Shown here one piece after another: positions 49,797 to 58,826 of a stretch of 64,000 bases of DNA (position 1 is the first letter of the stretch; each line of letters opens with the position of its first letter). Made by a program: the position numbers and the translations under genes. The notes beneath the pieces are model-generated. The model searched no databases. It was not told where the DNA came from and saw only the letters and a list, made by a program, of their open reading frames with translations. Source of the DNA: UBA11475 sp045655805 (lineage in GTDB: Bacteria > Bacillota > Clostridia > Christensenellales > Borkfalkiaceae); the NCBI GenBank assembly GCA_045655805.1, contig JAZOPZ010000018.1, positions 62,001 to 126,000 on the forward strand. The letters are read 5' to 3'.

Positions 49797-52001
49797 TTAG
49801 AAATTCAATCTTTTTACAAAGTTCTTTTTTTCTTTTAATCGAATTGGGTAAACGTACTCACTGTCCATTTCAGGGCAATTTTCCACTTTTAATAAAACTT
49901 TAACACAAACATTTTTAGATGGTAAAATTTTAAAGTTTATTTCGCCCAATGAAAGGTTTGACTGCGCATCAACCTTGCCATATTCAAGTGTTCCCCAACG
50001 ACGGTATTCTTCGTCCCCCATTGTGTAATAAACGGTTATTTTCCCGCCGTCAATAGGAGTTATAGCGTCGTTAAGCACCCACACTTCCGACCTAAAAATC
50101 TCGTCTTCCCACCACAAATTACGTCTAGTCCTTAAACTTGCAAGACGTGGTCTTAACGCTTTTTGCACGGCGTAATACGCAGGCTTTACTACGTCTGGAT
50201 AACTTACCAAACTGTTATTTGCCACCGTTTGCCAAGGCTCGTTAAAACACCAATTTATCGCCATAGAACAAACTGGCCATTGTTTGCGCATTTCCTCAAA
50301 CAAGGCTCTATAAGAAATCGTTTGAATAAATCGCGTTTTATTGCAAAGGTCTTCAATCCCGTCGTACCCACCGAAGTAATATTCTACTTCAGGAATTCTT
50401 ACCCAACTGTCTTCTATCCAAGAGTCGAACCCGTGGTGTTCCTTCCATACGGGATTTTTAGGGTTACAATCGTTTATATCTTCCTCACTCATAAACGTGC
50501 GCAAATAATTTATATCTGCCATTGATGGTGAGCCAAATTCCGTATAAGCAGTATTTTTACTGTTAATAAAATCGGTTATAACCTCTCTACCCGTAGTTTC
50601 GTCATAATTTACGTAATGCCCGTGCGACATCCCGTACAACGGTGAAGTCATATTAAAAGGCGTAAATCTATCGTGTTGATAACATAAACTGCCCAACAAC
50701 CTTAACACGTGATGTTGTTCAGTCATTCTAGACCAACCGTTGAAAAGTTCATTCCCACCACACCACATAACTAAGCAAGGGTGCGTCCTTAAAGCGCAAA
50801 TTATAGAAGTAGCCTCTTTTTCAATCACGGCGAGCAAACCGTCGTCATCGGGATACTCGTTACACGCCAGCGGAAATTCTTGCCAAACCATTATACCGTA
50901 CTCGTCGCAAATATCGTAAAAACACGGCTTATTGATAGGTCCGCCACCGTGCACCCTAATAATATTCATATTAGCATCGCGAATCAACGTTAACAGTTTG
51001 CGAATATCTTCTTCAGTCGTTCTACCTATAAAAATATCGGTATTAACCCAGTTAGTGCCTTTTGCAAAAATTCGTCTACCGTTAATTTCTAAAGTAGCCG
51101 GCGCAGTAGACCTACCTTTAGGGAAATCGCTAGGCATATCCCAAGCCCCAGCGTTCATAACCAATTTACTTCTTCTAAAGCCTAACTTACGGCTTTTTTC
51201 GTGAACAACTTTACCGTCAACCAACGTCTTTGCTTTAAGCGTATATAAGTGTTGTTCACCATAACCCACGGGGTTCCAAAGTTTTGGATTTACTACCGTA
51301 ATTTCAGCGCTTGCATTTTTATCAACTGCATTAACAGTCGCAACGGCAACTGTTTTTGTATCGTATAAAACTTCAAACACAACGGCGCAGTCCACACCAA
51401 CCTTTGCATTAGCCAAAACTGTTACCGTATTAAAATCGTCCGAAAGTCTATAACTAGTCTCAACGTTTTCCACACAAACGGAAGGTAAAACTTCAAGATA
51501 GGCATCTTGCCAAATACCCATAGATATTACCCTTGGATGATAATCCCACCCGTAACAAACGCAAGGCTTAAAACTCTTGCTTGCCTGGTCACGGCAGTTT
51601 GAATCATCACATTTAGGCGCAGGCAAAATTTTAACCTTTAAAGTTGCTTTTTTGCTAGAATAATTGCTAACGTCTAAACGAATAGGAGCAAACATTCCCT
51701 CGTCTTTAACTTTCAACTCGTCGTTTATATAAATTTCGTACGAGTAGTCAATTGCATCGAAACACAAAAAAGCCTTTTGATTATCTTCTAAAGAAAAATC
51801 AAGTTCTGTGCGATAAACCCAAAAAGCATCTTCCATCCATTTGTAATCACGGCAATTAAGCCCGTTTGCTATCGGTGGAAAGTTATGCGCCTTTGCGTAA
51901 TCGTATTGGCAATTACCAGGTACTTCAGCGTCAAAATATTCAGTAAGCTCGGCGGTTTCGCTAAGAGAATACCCCAACTTAAATTTTAATTCTTTTTTCA
52001 T
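49797..52001 (-). CDS. GH2-family beta-mannosidase-like enzyme
   Basis: 734 residues. An N-terminal jelly roll (CFDAIDYSYEIYINDELKVKDEGMFAPI), Ig-like domains and a TIM barrel are visible. The acid/base is in MWCGGNELFNGW and the nucleophile in YTEFGSPSM. RVHGGGPINKPCFYDICDEYGIMVWQEFPLACN is the family mannosidase block. There is no signal peptide, so it works inside on imported oligosaccharides, probably removing beta-mannose from N-glycan cores. AAAGGAAAT precedes the ATG. It is 55 bp downstream of the fucosidase gene on the same strand. Confidence 0.88.
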   Translation of the reverse strand: MKKELKFKLGYSLSETAELTEYFDAEVPGNCQYDYAKAHNFPPIANGLNCRDYKWMEDAFWVYRTELDFSLEDNQKAFLCFDAIDYSYEIYINDELKVKDEGMFAPIRLDVSNYSSKKATLKVKILPAPKCDDSNCRDQASKSFKPCVCYGWDYHPRVISMGIWQDAYLEVLPSVCVENVETSYRLSDDFNTVTVLANAKVGVDCAVVFEVLYDTKTVAVATVNAVDKNASAEITVVNPKLWNPVGYGEQHLYTLKAKTLVDGKVVHEKSRKLGFRRSKLVMNAGAWDMPSDFPKGRSTAPATLEINGRRIFAKGTNWVNTDIFIGRTTEEDIRKLLTLIRDANMNIIRVHGGGPINKPCFYDICDEYGIMVWQEFPLACNEYPDDDGLLAVIEKEATSIICALRTHPCLVMWCGGNELFNGWSRMTEQHHVLRLLGSLCYQHDRFTPFNMTSPLYGMSHGHYVNYDETTGREVITDFINSKNTAYTEFGSPSMADINYLRTFMSEEDINDCNPKNPVWKEHHGFDSWIEDSWVRIPEVEYYFGGYDGIEDLCNKTRFIQTISYRALFEEMRKQWPVCSMAINWCFNEPWQTVANNSLVSYPDVVKPAYYAVQKALRPRLASLRTRRNLWWEDEIFRSEVWVLNDAITPIDGGKITVYYTMGDEEYRRWGTLEYGKVDAQSNLSLGEINFKILPSKNVCVKVLLKVENCPEMDSEYVYPIRLKEKKNFVKRLNF

Positions 52002-52023
52002 AGTATTTCCTTTTCATTTGGTT

Positions 52024-52041
52024 GGTTTTCACAATACCGTT
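52024..52041 (+). repeat. Dispersed repeat, short copy 5
   Basis: GGTTTTCACAATACCGTT: the core and right arm, with a shortened left part, in the 55-bp gap 3' of the fucosidase gene. Confidence 0.5.
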
Positions 52042-52056
52042 TATACAAAAACGCTA

Positions 52057-53244
52057 CTACCACTTAATTTTAATAATAATTGGTTCAGAAGAGAATTTAT
52101 CAACAGGTATACCCCTAAAGTGCAAATACTCAAGGGCTTTACCTTCTTCAAACTCACAAAATTCAGGCAACAATTCAACGCAATATTCTAGTTTTTTGCC
52201 GTTGTTCATTAGCACAACAGCCTTCGGCATAGACGGATAGTTAGTAATTGCCACGCTATCCGAAATCAAGCCGTTATAAAAATGCAAATATGTATATTCA
52301 TCGTCCTTTGTTGCAATATACTCATTGTGCATTACACCGTAATCAAAAGAATCTTCTTCAGCCTTAAGCGACGGTTTAACCTTGTTGTACCACTTTGCAA
52401 CTTTATTAAAACGCTTTAAATACTTTCTTTGTATCACCCCTTTTTCATCGGGGCCAACGTTTAATATATAACTTGCTCCCATAGCCATCATTTTATCTAT
52501 CGAAGAAAGTAAGAATTTAATCGAATAAAAATCTTCCCTTTCCCTATACCCCCAACTTTGTTCGCCAACAGAGTTGCAGGCTTCCGTCATACGAGTAAAT
52601 CGCTTACCGTCTAGACTTTGATATTCCCTTTCAGGCGTAGTAAAATCCCCACTATCCCAACCACGGTCGTTAATATAAATATCAGGTTGAAGTTTTCTAA
52701 CTAATTCGTTTAACGATTTATCTTCAACACACGGTGGAATATCCCAAAAGAAGGTATATATTTTACCATAATTAGTTAAAAGTTCGGTAACTTGATTTTT
52801 AATATATCCTATATAGTCATGAATGTCAGGCTTATCTTTATTAACGGCGTGCCATTGGTGAGAAGAGTTCGGATTATATCCTTTTTTATAATTCCAGTCA
52901 GGGTTAGAATAATATAAAGAAAGTCTCATATCGTACTTGGCACAAGCGTCAGAAAGTTCTTTTAAAATATCCTTACCATACGGAGTATTTGTAATTTTAT
53001 AATCGGTATATTTACTGTCCCACATACAAAAACCGTCGTGGTGTTTTGTTGTAAAGCAAATATATTCAACACCTGCTTTTTTAGCCATTTTAACCCACTT
53101 TTCAGCGTTATATTTAGTTGGATTAAACTTTTTCGCCAACCCTTCATACTCTATCTTATCCATTGAATATCTTGCCAAAGATTGTTCTTGCAAACCAGTC
53201 ATTGCATAAATACCCCAATGCACAAACATACCAAACTTGTTCAT
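52057..53244 (-). CDS. Alpha-L-fucosidase, GH29
   Basis: 395 residues. The family start is MNKFGMFVHWGIYA, with EYICFTTKHHDGFCMW and the nucleophile aspartate in YTFFWDIPP. SYILNVGPDEKGVIQ follows the barrel. It removes terminal alpha-L-fucose in the cytoplasm; no signal peptide is present. It has a strong promoter and is probably cotranscribed with the GH2 gene downstream. Confidence 0.9.
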   Translation of the reverse strand: MNKFGMFVHWGIYAMTGLQEQSLARYSMDKIEYEGLAKKFNPTKYNAEKWVKMAKKAGVEYICFTTKHHDGFCMWDSKYTDYKITNTPYGKDILKELSDACAKYDMRLSLYYSNPDWNYKKGYNPNSSHQWHAVNKDKPDIHDYIGYIKNQVTELLTNYGKIYTFFWDIPPCVEDKSLNELVRKLQPDIYINDRGWDSGDFTTPEREYQSLDGKRFTRMTEACNSVGEQSWGYREREDFYSIKFLLSSIDKMMAMGASYILNVGPDEKGVIQRKYLKRFNKVAKWYNKVKPSLKAEEDSFDYGVMHNEYIATKDDEYTYLHFYNGLISDSVAITNYPSMPKAVVLMNNGKKLEYCVELLPEFCEFEEGKALEYLHFRGIPVDKFSSEPIIIKIKW

Positions 53245-53273
53245 AAATCGTTATCCCAATAGTTTTTTGCACA

Positions 53274-53302
53274 ATTATACCATACAAAACAACAAATATC
53301 AA
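53274..53302 (-). promoter_or_regulatory. Promoter of the fucosidase gene
   Basis: Minus strand TTGATA (53297-53302), 17-bp spacer, TATAAT (53274-53279), 29 bases before the ATG. Confidence 0.75.
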
Positions 53303-53401
53303 TGCACAAAGTTGATAAAACACAGTTTTTGATGAATTTTTTACATTGACAGCACATATTAGCAATGTTAAAATTTCAGTACAAATATAAAATAATTTTT
53401 G

Positions 53402-53433
53402 GTATTTACATTTAACCGTAAATACGTTAAAAT
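53402..53433 (+). promoter_or_regulatory. GH20 promoter with an overlapping inverted repeat
   Basis: TTTACA (53405-53410), 17-bp spacer, TAAAAT (53428-53433). The perfect 8-bp inverted repeat GTATTTAC-N8-GTAAATAC (53402-53425) covers the -35 box, so a repressor bound there would block transcription. Confidence 0.6.
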
Positions 53434-53460
53434 GTTTATAGTAAAAAAAGGGAGATCATT

Positions 53461-55101
53461 ATGAAATTTAACATCGATTTTAACTACTTCGGCATAATGC
53501 TTGAATGTTCAAGAAACGCCGTACCTAACATTAAGTTTTTGAAGGGATATATAGACGACATTGCAAAGATGGGCTACAACTGCTTGCAACTATATACTGA
53601 AGAAACTTATGAATTAGACGACGAACCAATGTTTGGATATCTTCGTGGTAGATTCACTAAAGACGAACTTAAAGAAATCAATGCCTACGGCAAAGAAAAA
53701 GGTGTTGAAATTATGCCTTGCATACAAACGCTTGCCCACCTTAACTGTGCCGTAAGATGGTATCCATACTGCGCGCATACTGATTGCAACGATATTTTAC
53801 TTATCGACGACGATAGAACTTACGCGCTTATTGAAAAAATGATTTCTACTATGCGTGAGTGTTTTGATACCGAATATATTCATATCGGTATGGATGAAGC
53901 GCATATGGTCGGGCTTGGCAAATATCTTGACAAGCACGGCTACAAAGACCGTTTTGAAATTTTAACCCACCACTTAAGAAAGGTTATAGAAATCGTTAAA
54001 AAATACAACTTCAAACCAATGATGTGGTCGGATATGTTCTTCCGCCTTGCAAACGATGGTCAATATTATAGCAGGAAACCTTTCAATTTCCCTGAAAGTC
54101 TTTTCGACGCCGTTCCAAGTGAAGTTGCCCTTTGCTACTGGGATTATTATTCAAAAGATAAAGAACTTTACGACAATATGTTCCGTGAACATAAGCGCTT
54201 TAACAACGAAATTTGGTTTGCAGGTGGTTGTTGGTCTTGGGGTGGCTTTACACCGTCCAACTACACTAGTATGGAGGCTCACTCTTACGCGATCCCATCG
54301 TGTAAAGAATTCGGCGTTAAAAACGTACTTATCACAAGTTGGGGCGACAACGGGCACGAAACTTCTAAACTCGCAACCCACGCGTCGTTATTCCACGTTA
54401 TTTGCCTTGCAAAAGGCATTACCGACGTAACCGTTATGGATGAAGAATTCAAAAAGTTATTCGGTATTTCAATGCAAGACGCATTAAAACTTGACTACGC
54501 TAACGAAATCCAGCGTCACAACTCACTATTTGATTTTGTCGGCGCAGACGCAAACAATCCGTCAAAATATATGCTCTATAACGACCCACTTATGGGCATC
54601 TACGATTCTACGGTAAATAGAACTGCTCAAAACGATTATAAGCGCTATGCAAAAGAACTTTTAAACTACGTCAATAATGAAAAGTTCGGTTACGCTTTCG
54701 ATACACAACAAAAACTTTGCGACGTTTTATCTATCAAATACGCGCTCGGCGTTAAGACTAGAAAGGCTTACCTTGCAGGCGATAAAGACGCTCTTAAAAA
54801 GATAGTTAACAAATACAAACTCTTAAACAAAAAACTTATCGCGTTTATTGATGCCTTCAAAAAACAATGGTTTATCGAAAACAAACCTTTCGGTTTTGAA
54901 GTTCAAGATGCAAGACTTGGTGGTCTTTTACAAAGACTTAAAACTTGTTCAGAACGCATCGTCGCTTATATCAACGGCGAAATTGATAGCATCCCTGAAC
55001 TTGAACAAACTATTGAAGTCGCTTGGCTCAATCCAAAACTCAAAGGCAAAACGTTATACTTGAACAATTATACCAAAAATATTACCTCTAGCGTTATGTA
55101 G
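53461..55101 (+). CDS. GH20-type beta-N-acetylhexosaminidase
   Basis: 546 residues. A TIM-barrel core carries the adjacent D-E pair in YIHIGMDEAHMVGLG, and the substrate-binding blocks MMWSDMFFRL and VLITSWGDNGHET. The C-terminal ~150 residues are helical. It uses substrate-assisted catalysis to release GlcNAc or GalNAc. No signal peptide. GGGAG precedes the ATG. It is divergent from the fucosidase/mannosidase pair, and the gap holds promoters for both. Confidence 0.88.
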   Translation: MKFNIDFNYFGIMLECSRNAVPNIKFLKGYIDDIAKMGYNCLQLYTEETYELDDEPMFGYLRGRFTKDELKEINAYGKEKGVEIMPCIQTLAHLNCAVRWYPYCAHTDCNDILLIDDDRTYALIEKMISTMRECFDTEYIHIGMDEAHMVGLGKYLDKHGYKDRFEILTHHLRKVIEIVKKYNFKPMMWSDMFFRLANDGQYYSRKPFNFPESLFDAVPSEVALCYWDYYSKDKELYDNMFREHKRFNNEIWFAGGCWSWGGFTPSNYTSMEAHSYAIPSCKEFGVKNVLITSWGDNGHETSKLATHASLFHVICLAKGITDVTVMDEEFKKLFGISMQDALKLDYANEIQRHNSLFDFVGADANNPSKYMLYNDPLMGIYDSTVNRTAQNDYKRYAKELLNYVNNEKFGYAFDTQQKLCDVLSIKYALGVKTRKAYLAGDKDALKKIVNKYKLLNKKLIAFIDAFKKQWFIENKPFGFEVQDARLGGLLQRLKTCSERIVAYINGEIDSIPELEQTIEVAWLNPKLKGKTLYLNNYTKNITSSVM

Positions 55102-55112
55102 TCACACCTAAA

Positions 55113-55137
55113 AACGGTCAACTTTCACGATACCGTT
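55113..55137 (+). repeat. Dispersed 25-bp repeat, copy 6 (best copy)
   Basis: AACGGT-CAACTTTCACGAT-ACCGTT: a full hairpin with 6-bp arms and 13-base loop, 11 bases after the GH20 stop codon. Confidence 0.75.
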
Positions 55138-55165
55138 CCTAACCAAACCCGTATTTACGCAAACA

Positions 55166-55192
55166 AAAAGCCCCTATCCCAGGGGCTTTTTA
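55166..55192. terminator. Bidirectional terminator
   Basis: Stem AAAAAGCCCCT / AGGGGCTTTTT between the convergent GH20 and hpt genes. Confidence 0.88.
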
Positions 55193-55198
55193 ATTTAT

Positions 55199-55753
55199 TT
55201 ATGATTGCTTATATTCTGCTATGTAAGGTAAGTTTCTGTAATGTTCAGCACAATCAAGACCATACCCTATTACGAAGTAATCAGGTATAGTGAACAAAGC
55301 GTAATCAGCCTTAAAATCAACCAATCTTCTTTCAGGCTTATCTAAAAGCGTTATAACCCTTAAAGAGTGTGGGTTGCGTCCTTTAAGTAATTTTACGATA
55401 TCTTTAAGCGTTCTGCCAGTATCGATAATATCTTCAATAATAACCACGTCGTAGCCCTCGATACTCTTTGCAATGTCCATAACGATTTTTACGTTACCAG
55501 AAGATTCAGTACCTGCGTAATAACTTTTAGCGCACATAAAATCAATTTCACAAGGAACGGTAACCGCACGACAAATATCAGCCATAAACACGAAAGCGCC
55601 TTTTAATACGCTAACGAGCAATAAAGGGTGACCGTCGTACCAACTGTCAATCAACTTGCCAGCCTTTTCAATTTCCGTCTTAATTTCGTCAGCCGTAATA
55701 ACTACTCTTTTAATCTTTTCTTCGTAATTCTTTAGTAATAACTCTTTAGACAT
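55199..55753 (-). CDS. hpt: Hypoxanthine phosphoribosyltransferase
   Basis: 184 residues. The PRPP loop VVIIEDIIDTGRTLKDI is present, as is the flexible-loop region LVSVLKGAFVFMADICRAV. It salvages hypoxanthine and guanine to IMP and GMP. AAAGGA precedes the ATG. The common neighbours tilS and ftsH are absent. Confidence 0.94.
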   Translation of the reverse strand: MSKELLLKNYEEKIKRVVITADEIKTEIEKAGKLIDSWYDGHPLLLVSVLKGAFVFMADICRAVTVPCEIDFMCAKSYYAGTESSGNVKIVMDIAKSIEGYDVVIIEDIIDTGRTLKDIVKLLKGRNPHSLRVITLLDKPERRLVDFKADYALFTIPDYFVIGYGLDCAEHYRNLPYIAEYKQS

Positions 55754-55863
55754 AGCCTAGTCCTTTTCAAGCGTTTTTATGATTGTACCACAAATTAAAA
55801 TATTTTTCAACAATAAACGCTATTTTATTAACCAATGCCGTTAAAAAACAAACGCTAATATTG

Positions 55864-55975
55864 CTAAACTTTAAAAACGTCGCCGTCGTTTGGCATTACA
55901 AACTCAAACGGATAATTTTTAGCCTCTTGTTTCAGACGGAACCCCGTGTGAAGTACCGTAAAAATGAAGTTTCAT
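55864..55975 (-). pseudogene. Remnant of an MBL-fold hydrolase gene
   Basis: AGGAAATT precedes ATG 55975, which opens MKLHFYGTSHGVPSETRG and stops at 55919. One frame over, the sequence continues AKNYPFEFVMPNDGDVFKV and ends with TAG at 55864-55866. The first piece looks like the start of a small MBL-fold protein (GTxHGVP) and the second like its C-terminal strand. I infer that the middle was deleted. Confidence 0.4.
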
Positions 55976-56003
55976 AATTTCCTACAATAAAACACTTTTA
56001 GCG

Positions 56004-58823
56004 TTAGTTAGCCAAAATGTTTTTCAAAAATTGCCCCGTATAACTTTGCTCAACGGCTGAAATTTCTTCAGGCGTACCACAAGCAATAACCGTACCACCA
56101 CCGTCGCCACCTTCAGGGCCTAAATCAATTAAGTAATCGGAAATTTTAATCACGTCAAGATTGTGTTCAATGACCAAAACCGTATTACCACCGTCACGCA
56201 AACGCCTTAAAATAGAACAAAGTTTTTCCACGTCGTAAGAATGCAACCCAGTAGTTGGTTCATCCAAAATATACAAGGTTTTACCCGTAGAACGCTTTGC
56301 AAGTTCAGTCGCAAGTTTAACTCTTTGCGCCTCGCCACCCGAAAGCGTAGTAGAACTTTGTCCAAGTTTAATATACCCAAGACCGACGTCTTGTAAAGTC
56401 TTAATTTTGTTGTAAATAGACGGTATAGATTCAAAAAAGTCAACTGCTTCGTCAACCGTCATATCTAATACTTCGGCAATATTTTTGCCCTTATACCTAA
56501 CGTTAAGCGTTTCACGATTATAACGCAAACCGTGGCACACTTCACAAGGTACGTAAACGTCGGGCAAAAAGTGCATTTCAATCTTCATAACGCCGTCACC
56601 CGAACAATGTTCACAACGGCCACCTGCCACGTTAAAGGAAAATCTACCCGCTTTATACCCACGCGTTTTAGCGTCTGGCGTAGAGGCAAAAAGTTCTCTA
56701 ATTTGCGTAAACACCCCCGTATAAGTTGCAGGATTAGAACGTGGCGTTCTACCAATCGGTTGTTGGTCAATAGCGATAACGCTGTCAAAATACTCAACGC
56801 CGTCAACCCTGTCAAAGTTAGTAAGTTCTACCTTTGCCCTAGAAACTACGCTATGCACGGCAGGTAAAACCACTTCGTTAACGAGCGAACTTTTACCACT
56901 CCCCGAAACGCCGGTTACGGTAGTAATAAGCCCCACCGGTATTTTTACGTCGATATTTTTTAAGTTATTTTGTCTTGCTCCGTAAACTTCAAGCCACTTG
57001 CCTTGTGGTTTAACCCTTTCTTTAGGCACTTCTATTTTTCTTCTGCCCGAAAGATAATCCCCCGTGATTGAACGAGGTTCAGCGCAAATATCCTCAACTA
57101 AGCCTTGTGCCACGATTTCACCCCCGTGAACGCCTGCGCCAACGCCGATATCTACTATATAATCTGCCGAACGCATAGTGTCCTCGTCGTGCTCAACGAC
57201 GATAAGAGTGTTGCCTAAATCACGCAAGTGTTTTAATGTAGAAATAAGTTTTTGATTATCTCTTTGGTGCAAACCTATACTCGGCTCATCCAAAACGTAT
57301 AATACGCCTGCAAGCCCACTACCTATTTGAGTAGCAAGCCTTATTCTTTGAGATTCCCCACCAGAAAGCGTTGACGCCGTCCTTGCCAAAGTCAAATACC
57401 CTAAACCTACGTCGTTTAAGAATTGAACTCTAGCGTTAATCTCTTTTAATATAGGTTTAGCGATAGTTTTTTGACTTTCAGAAAGCGTCAAGTTATTAAA
57501 AAACTCACCTAAATTACAAATAGCAGTTTCGGTAACTTCCGATATATTTTTACCACCAACTAAAACCGATAAAGCATTTTTATTTAACCTTTTACCGTTA
57601 CAAGTCGGGCAGTTAGTAGTAACCATATACCTTTCAATTTCCATCTTGGTATAATCACTAGTCGTTTCTCCGTATCTACGTTCAAGGTTTGGTATTATAC
57701 CCTCGTACCTACCTTTAAAACTTCCCTTCGAAGTCGCCGTCTCGTAAGTATACTCGATCTTTTCACCGTCGTTGCCGTAAAGTATCAAGTCGATTATATC
57801 TTGTGGTAGGTCTTTGACAGGTACGTCCATGCTGAAATCGTACCGTTTAGCGAGCGCCGACAAATACATTTGAGCCATTTTTGCGCTGTCCAAATTCCAA
57901 CCCGTAACGTTCATAGCGCCCTCACGCAAGGTCTTGTTTTTGTCCTTAACGATAAGGTTTGGGTCTATGCGTTTTCTTACCCCCAACCCTGAACAGTCAG
58001 GGCACGCACCGAACGGATTATTAAAGGAAAATAATCTCGGCTCAATTTCTTCAATATTGATGCCACAGTCAGGGCAAGCGTATTTAGTCGAATACAATTC
58101 ATCCTCGCCGTTACACTCGATAACAACTAAACCGTCAGCAAGTTTTAAGGCGCTTTCAACACTGTCCCAAAGGCGCTTTTCCACGCCGTCCTTAACTACT
58201 AAACGGTCGATAATAACGCTTATGTTATGCTTATTATTTTTTTCAAGATTTATATCTTCGTCAAGGTCGTAAGTTATTCCGTCGATTTGAACTCTCACGA
58301 ACCCACTTTTACGATAGCCCTCAAGTTCCTTTTTATACTCGCCCTTCCTCCCACGAACGACTGGCGCTTTAACGATAATTTTTGCGCCTTGACCTTTTTC
58401 TATAATTTTATCGCAAATTTGGTCGGTAGTTTGCCTGTCTATTTTTTTACCACAATTAGGGCAATGAGGCTCGCCAATCCTTGCGAACAAAAGACGCAAA
58501 TAGTCGTAAATTTCCGTTACCGTACCAACAGTTGAGCGTGGATTATGCGAAGTGGTCTTTTGGTCGATTGAAATTGCAGGCGACAATCCTTCGATAAGGT
58601 CCACGTCAGGCTTGTCCATTTGCCCTAAAAACATACGAGCGTAACTTGAAAGACTTTCAACGTAGCGCCTTTGCCCTTCAGCGTAAATGGTATCGAAAAC
58701 GAGCGTAGATTTACCCGAACCCGAAAGCCCCGTAAACACCGTCAAAGTATCGCGTGGGATTTGAAGATTTATATTTTTAAGATTATTTTCTCTAGCACCT
58801 TTTACGGTGATGTATTTTTGCAT
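56004..58823 (-). CDS. uvrA: UvrABC excinuclease subunit A
   Basis: 939 residues. Two ABC ATPases: Walker A GLSGSGKST near 31-39 and GVSGSGKSS near 635, signatures LSGGESQRIRLA and LSGGEAQRVKLA, Walker B YVLDEPSIGL and YILDEPTTGL. Zinc fingers are CPNCGKKID (with its pair) and CEHCSGDG...CEVCHG. It scans DNA for bulky damage. It lies 3 bp after uvrB in the same operon. Confidence 0.97.
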   Translation of the reverse strand: MQKYITVKGARENNLKNINLQIPRDTLTVFTGLSGSGKSTLVFDTIYAEGQRRYVESLSSYARMFLGQMDKPDVDLIEGLSPAISIDQKTTSHNPRSTVGTVTEIYDYLRLLFARIGEPHCPNCGKKIDRQTTDQICDKIIEKGQGAKIIVKAPVVRGRKGEYKKELEGYRKSGFVRVQIDGITYDLDEDINLEKNNKHNISVIIDRLVVKDGVEKRLWDSVESALKLADGLVVIECNGEDELYSTKYACPDCGINIEEIEPRLFSFNNPFGACPDCSGLGVRKRIDPNLIVKDKNKTLREGAMNVTGWNLDSAKMAQMYLSALAKRYDFSMDVPVKDLPQDIIDLILYGNDGEKIEYTYETATSKGSFKGRYEGIIPNLERRYGETTSDYTKMEIERYMVTTNCPTCNGKRLNKNALSVLVGGKNISEVTETAICNLGEFFNNLTLSESQKTIAKPILKEINARVQFLNDVGLGYLTLARTASTLSGGESQRIRLATQIGSGLAGVLYVLDEPSIGLHQRDNQKLISTLKHLRDLGNTLIVVEHDEDTMRSADYIVDIGVGAGVHGGEIVAQGLVEDICAEPRSITGDYLSGRRKIEVPKERVKPQGKWLEVYGARQNNLKNIDVKIPVGLITTVTGVSGSGKSSLVNEVVLPAVHSVVSRAKVELTNFDRVDGVEYFDSVIAIDQQPIGRTPRSNPATYTGVFTQIRELFASTPDAKTRGYKAGRFSFNVAGGRCEHCSGDGVMKIEMHFLPDVYVPCEVCHGLRYNRETLNVRYKGKNIAEVLDMTVDEAVDFFESIPSIYNKIKTLQDVGLGYIKLGQSSTTLSGGEAQRVKLATELAKRSTGKTLYILDEPTTGLHSYDVEKLCSILRRLRDGGNTVLVIEHNLDVIKISDYLIDLGPEGGDGGGTVIACGTPEEISAVEQSYTGQFLKNILAN

Positions 58824-58826
58824 AAA

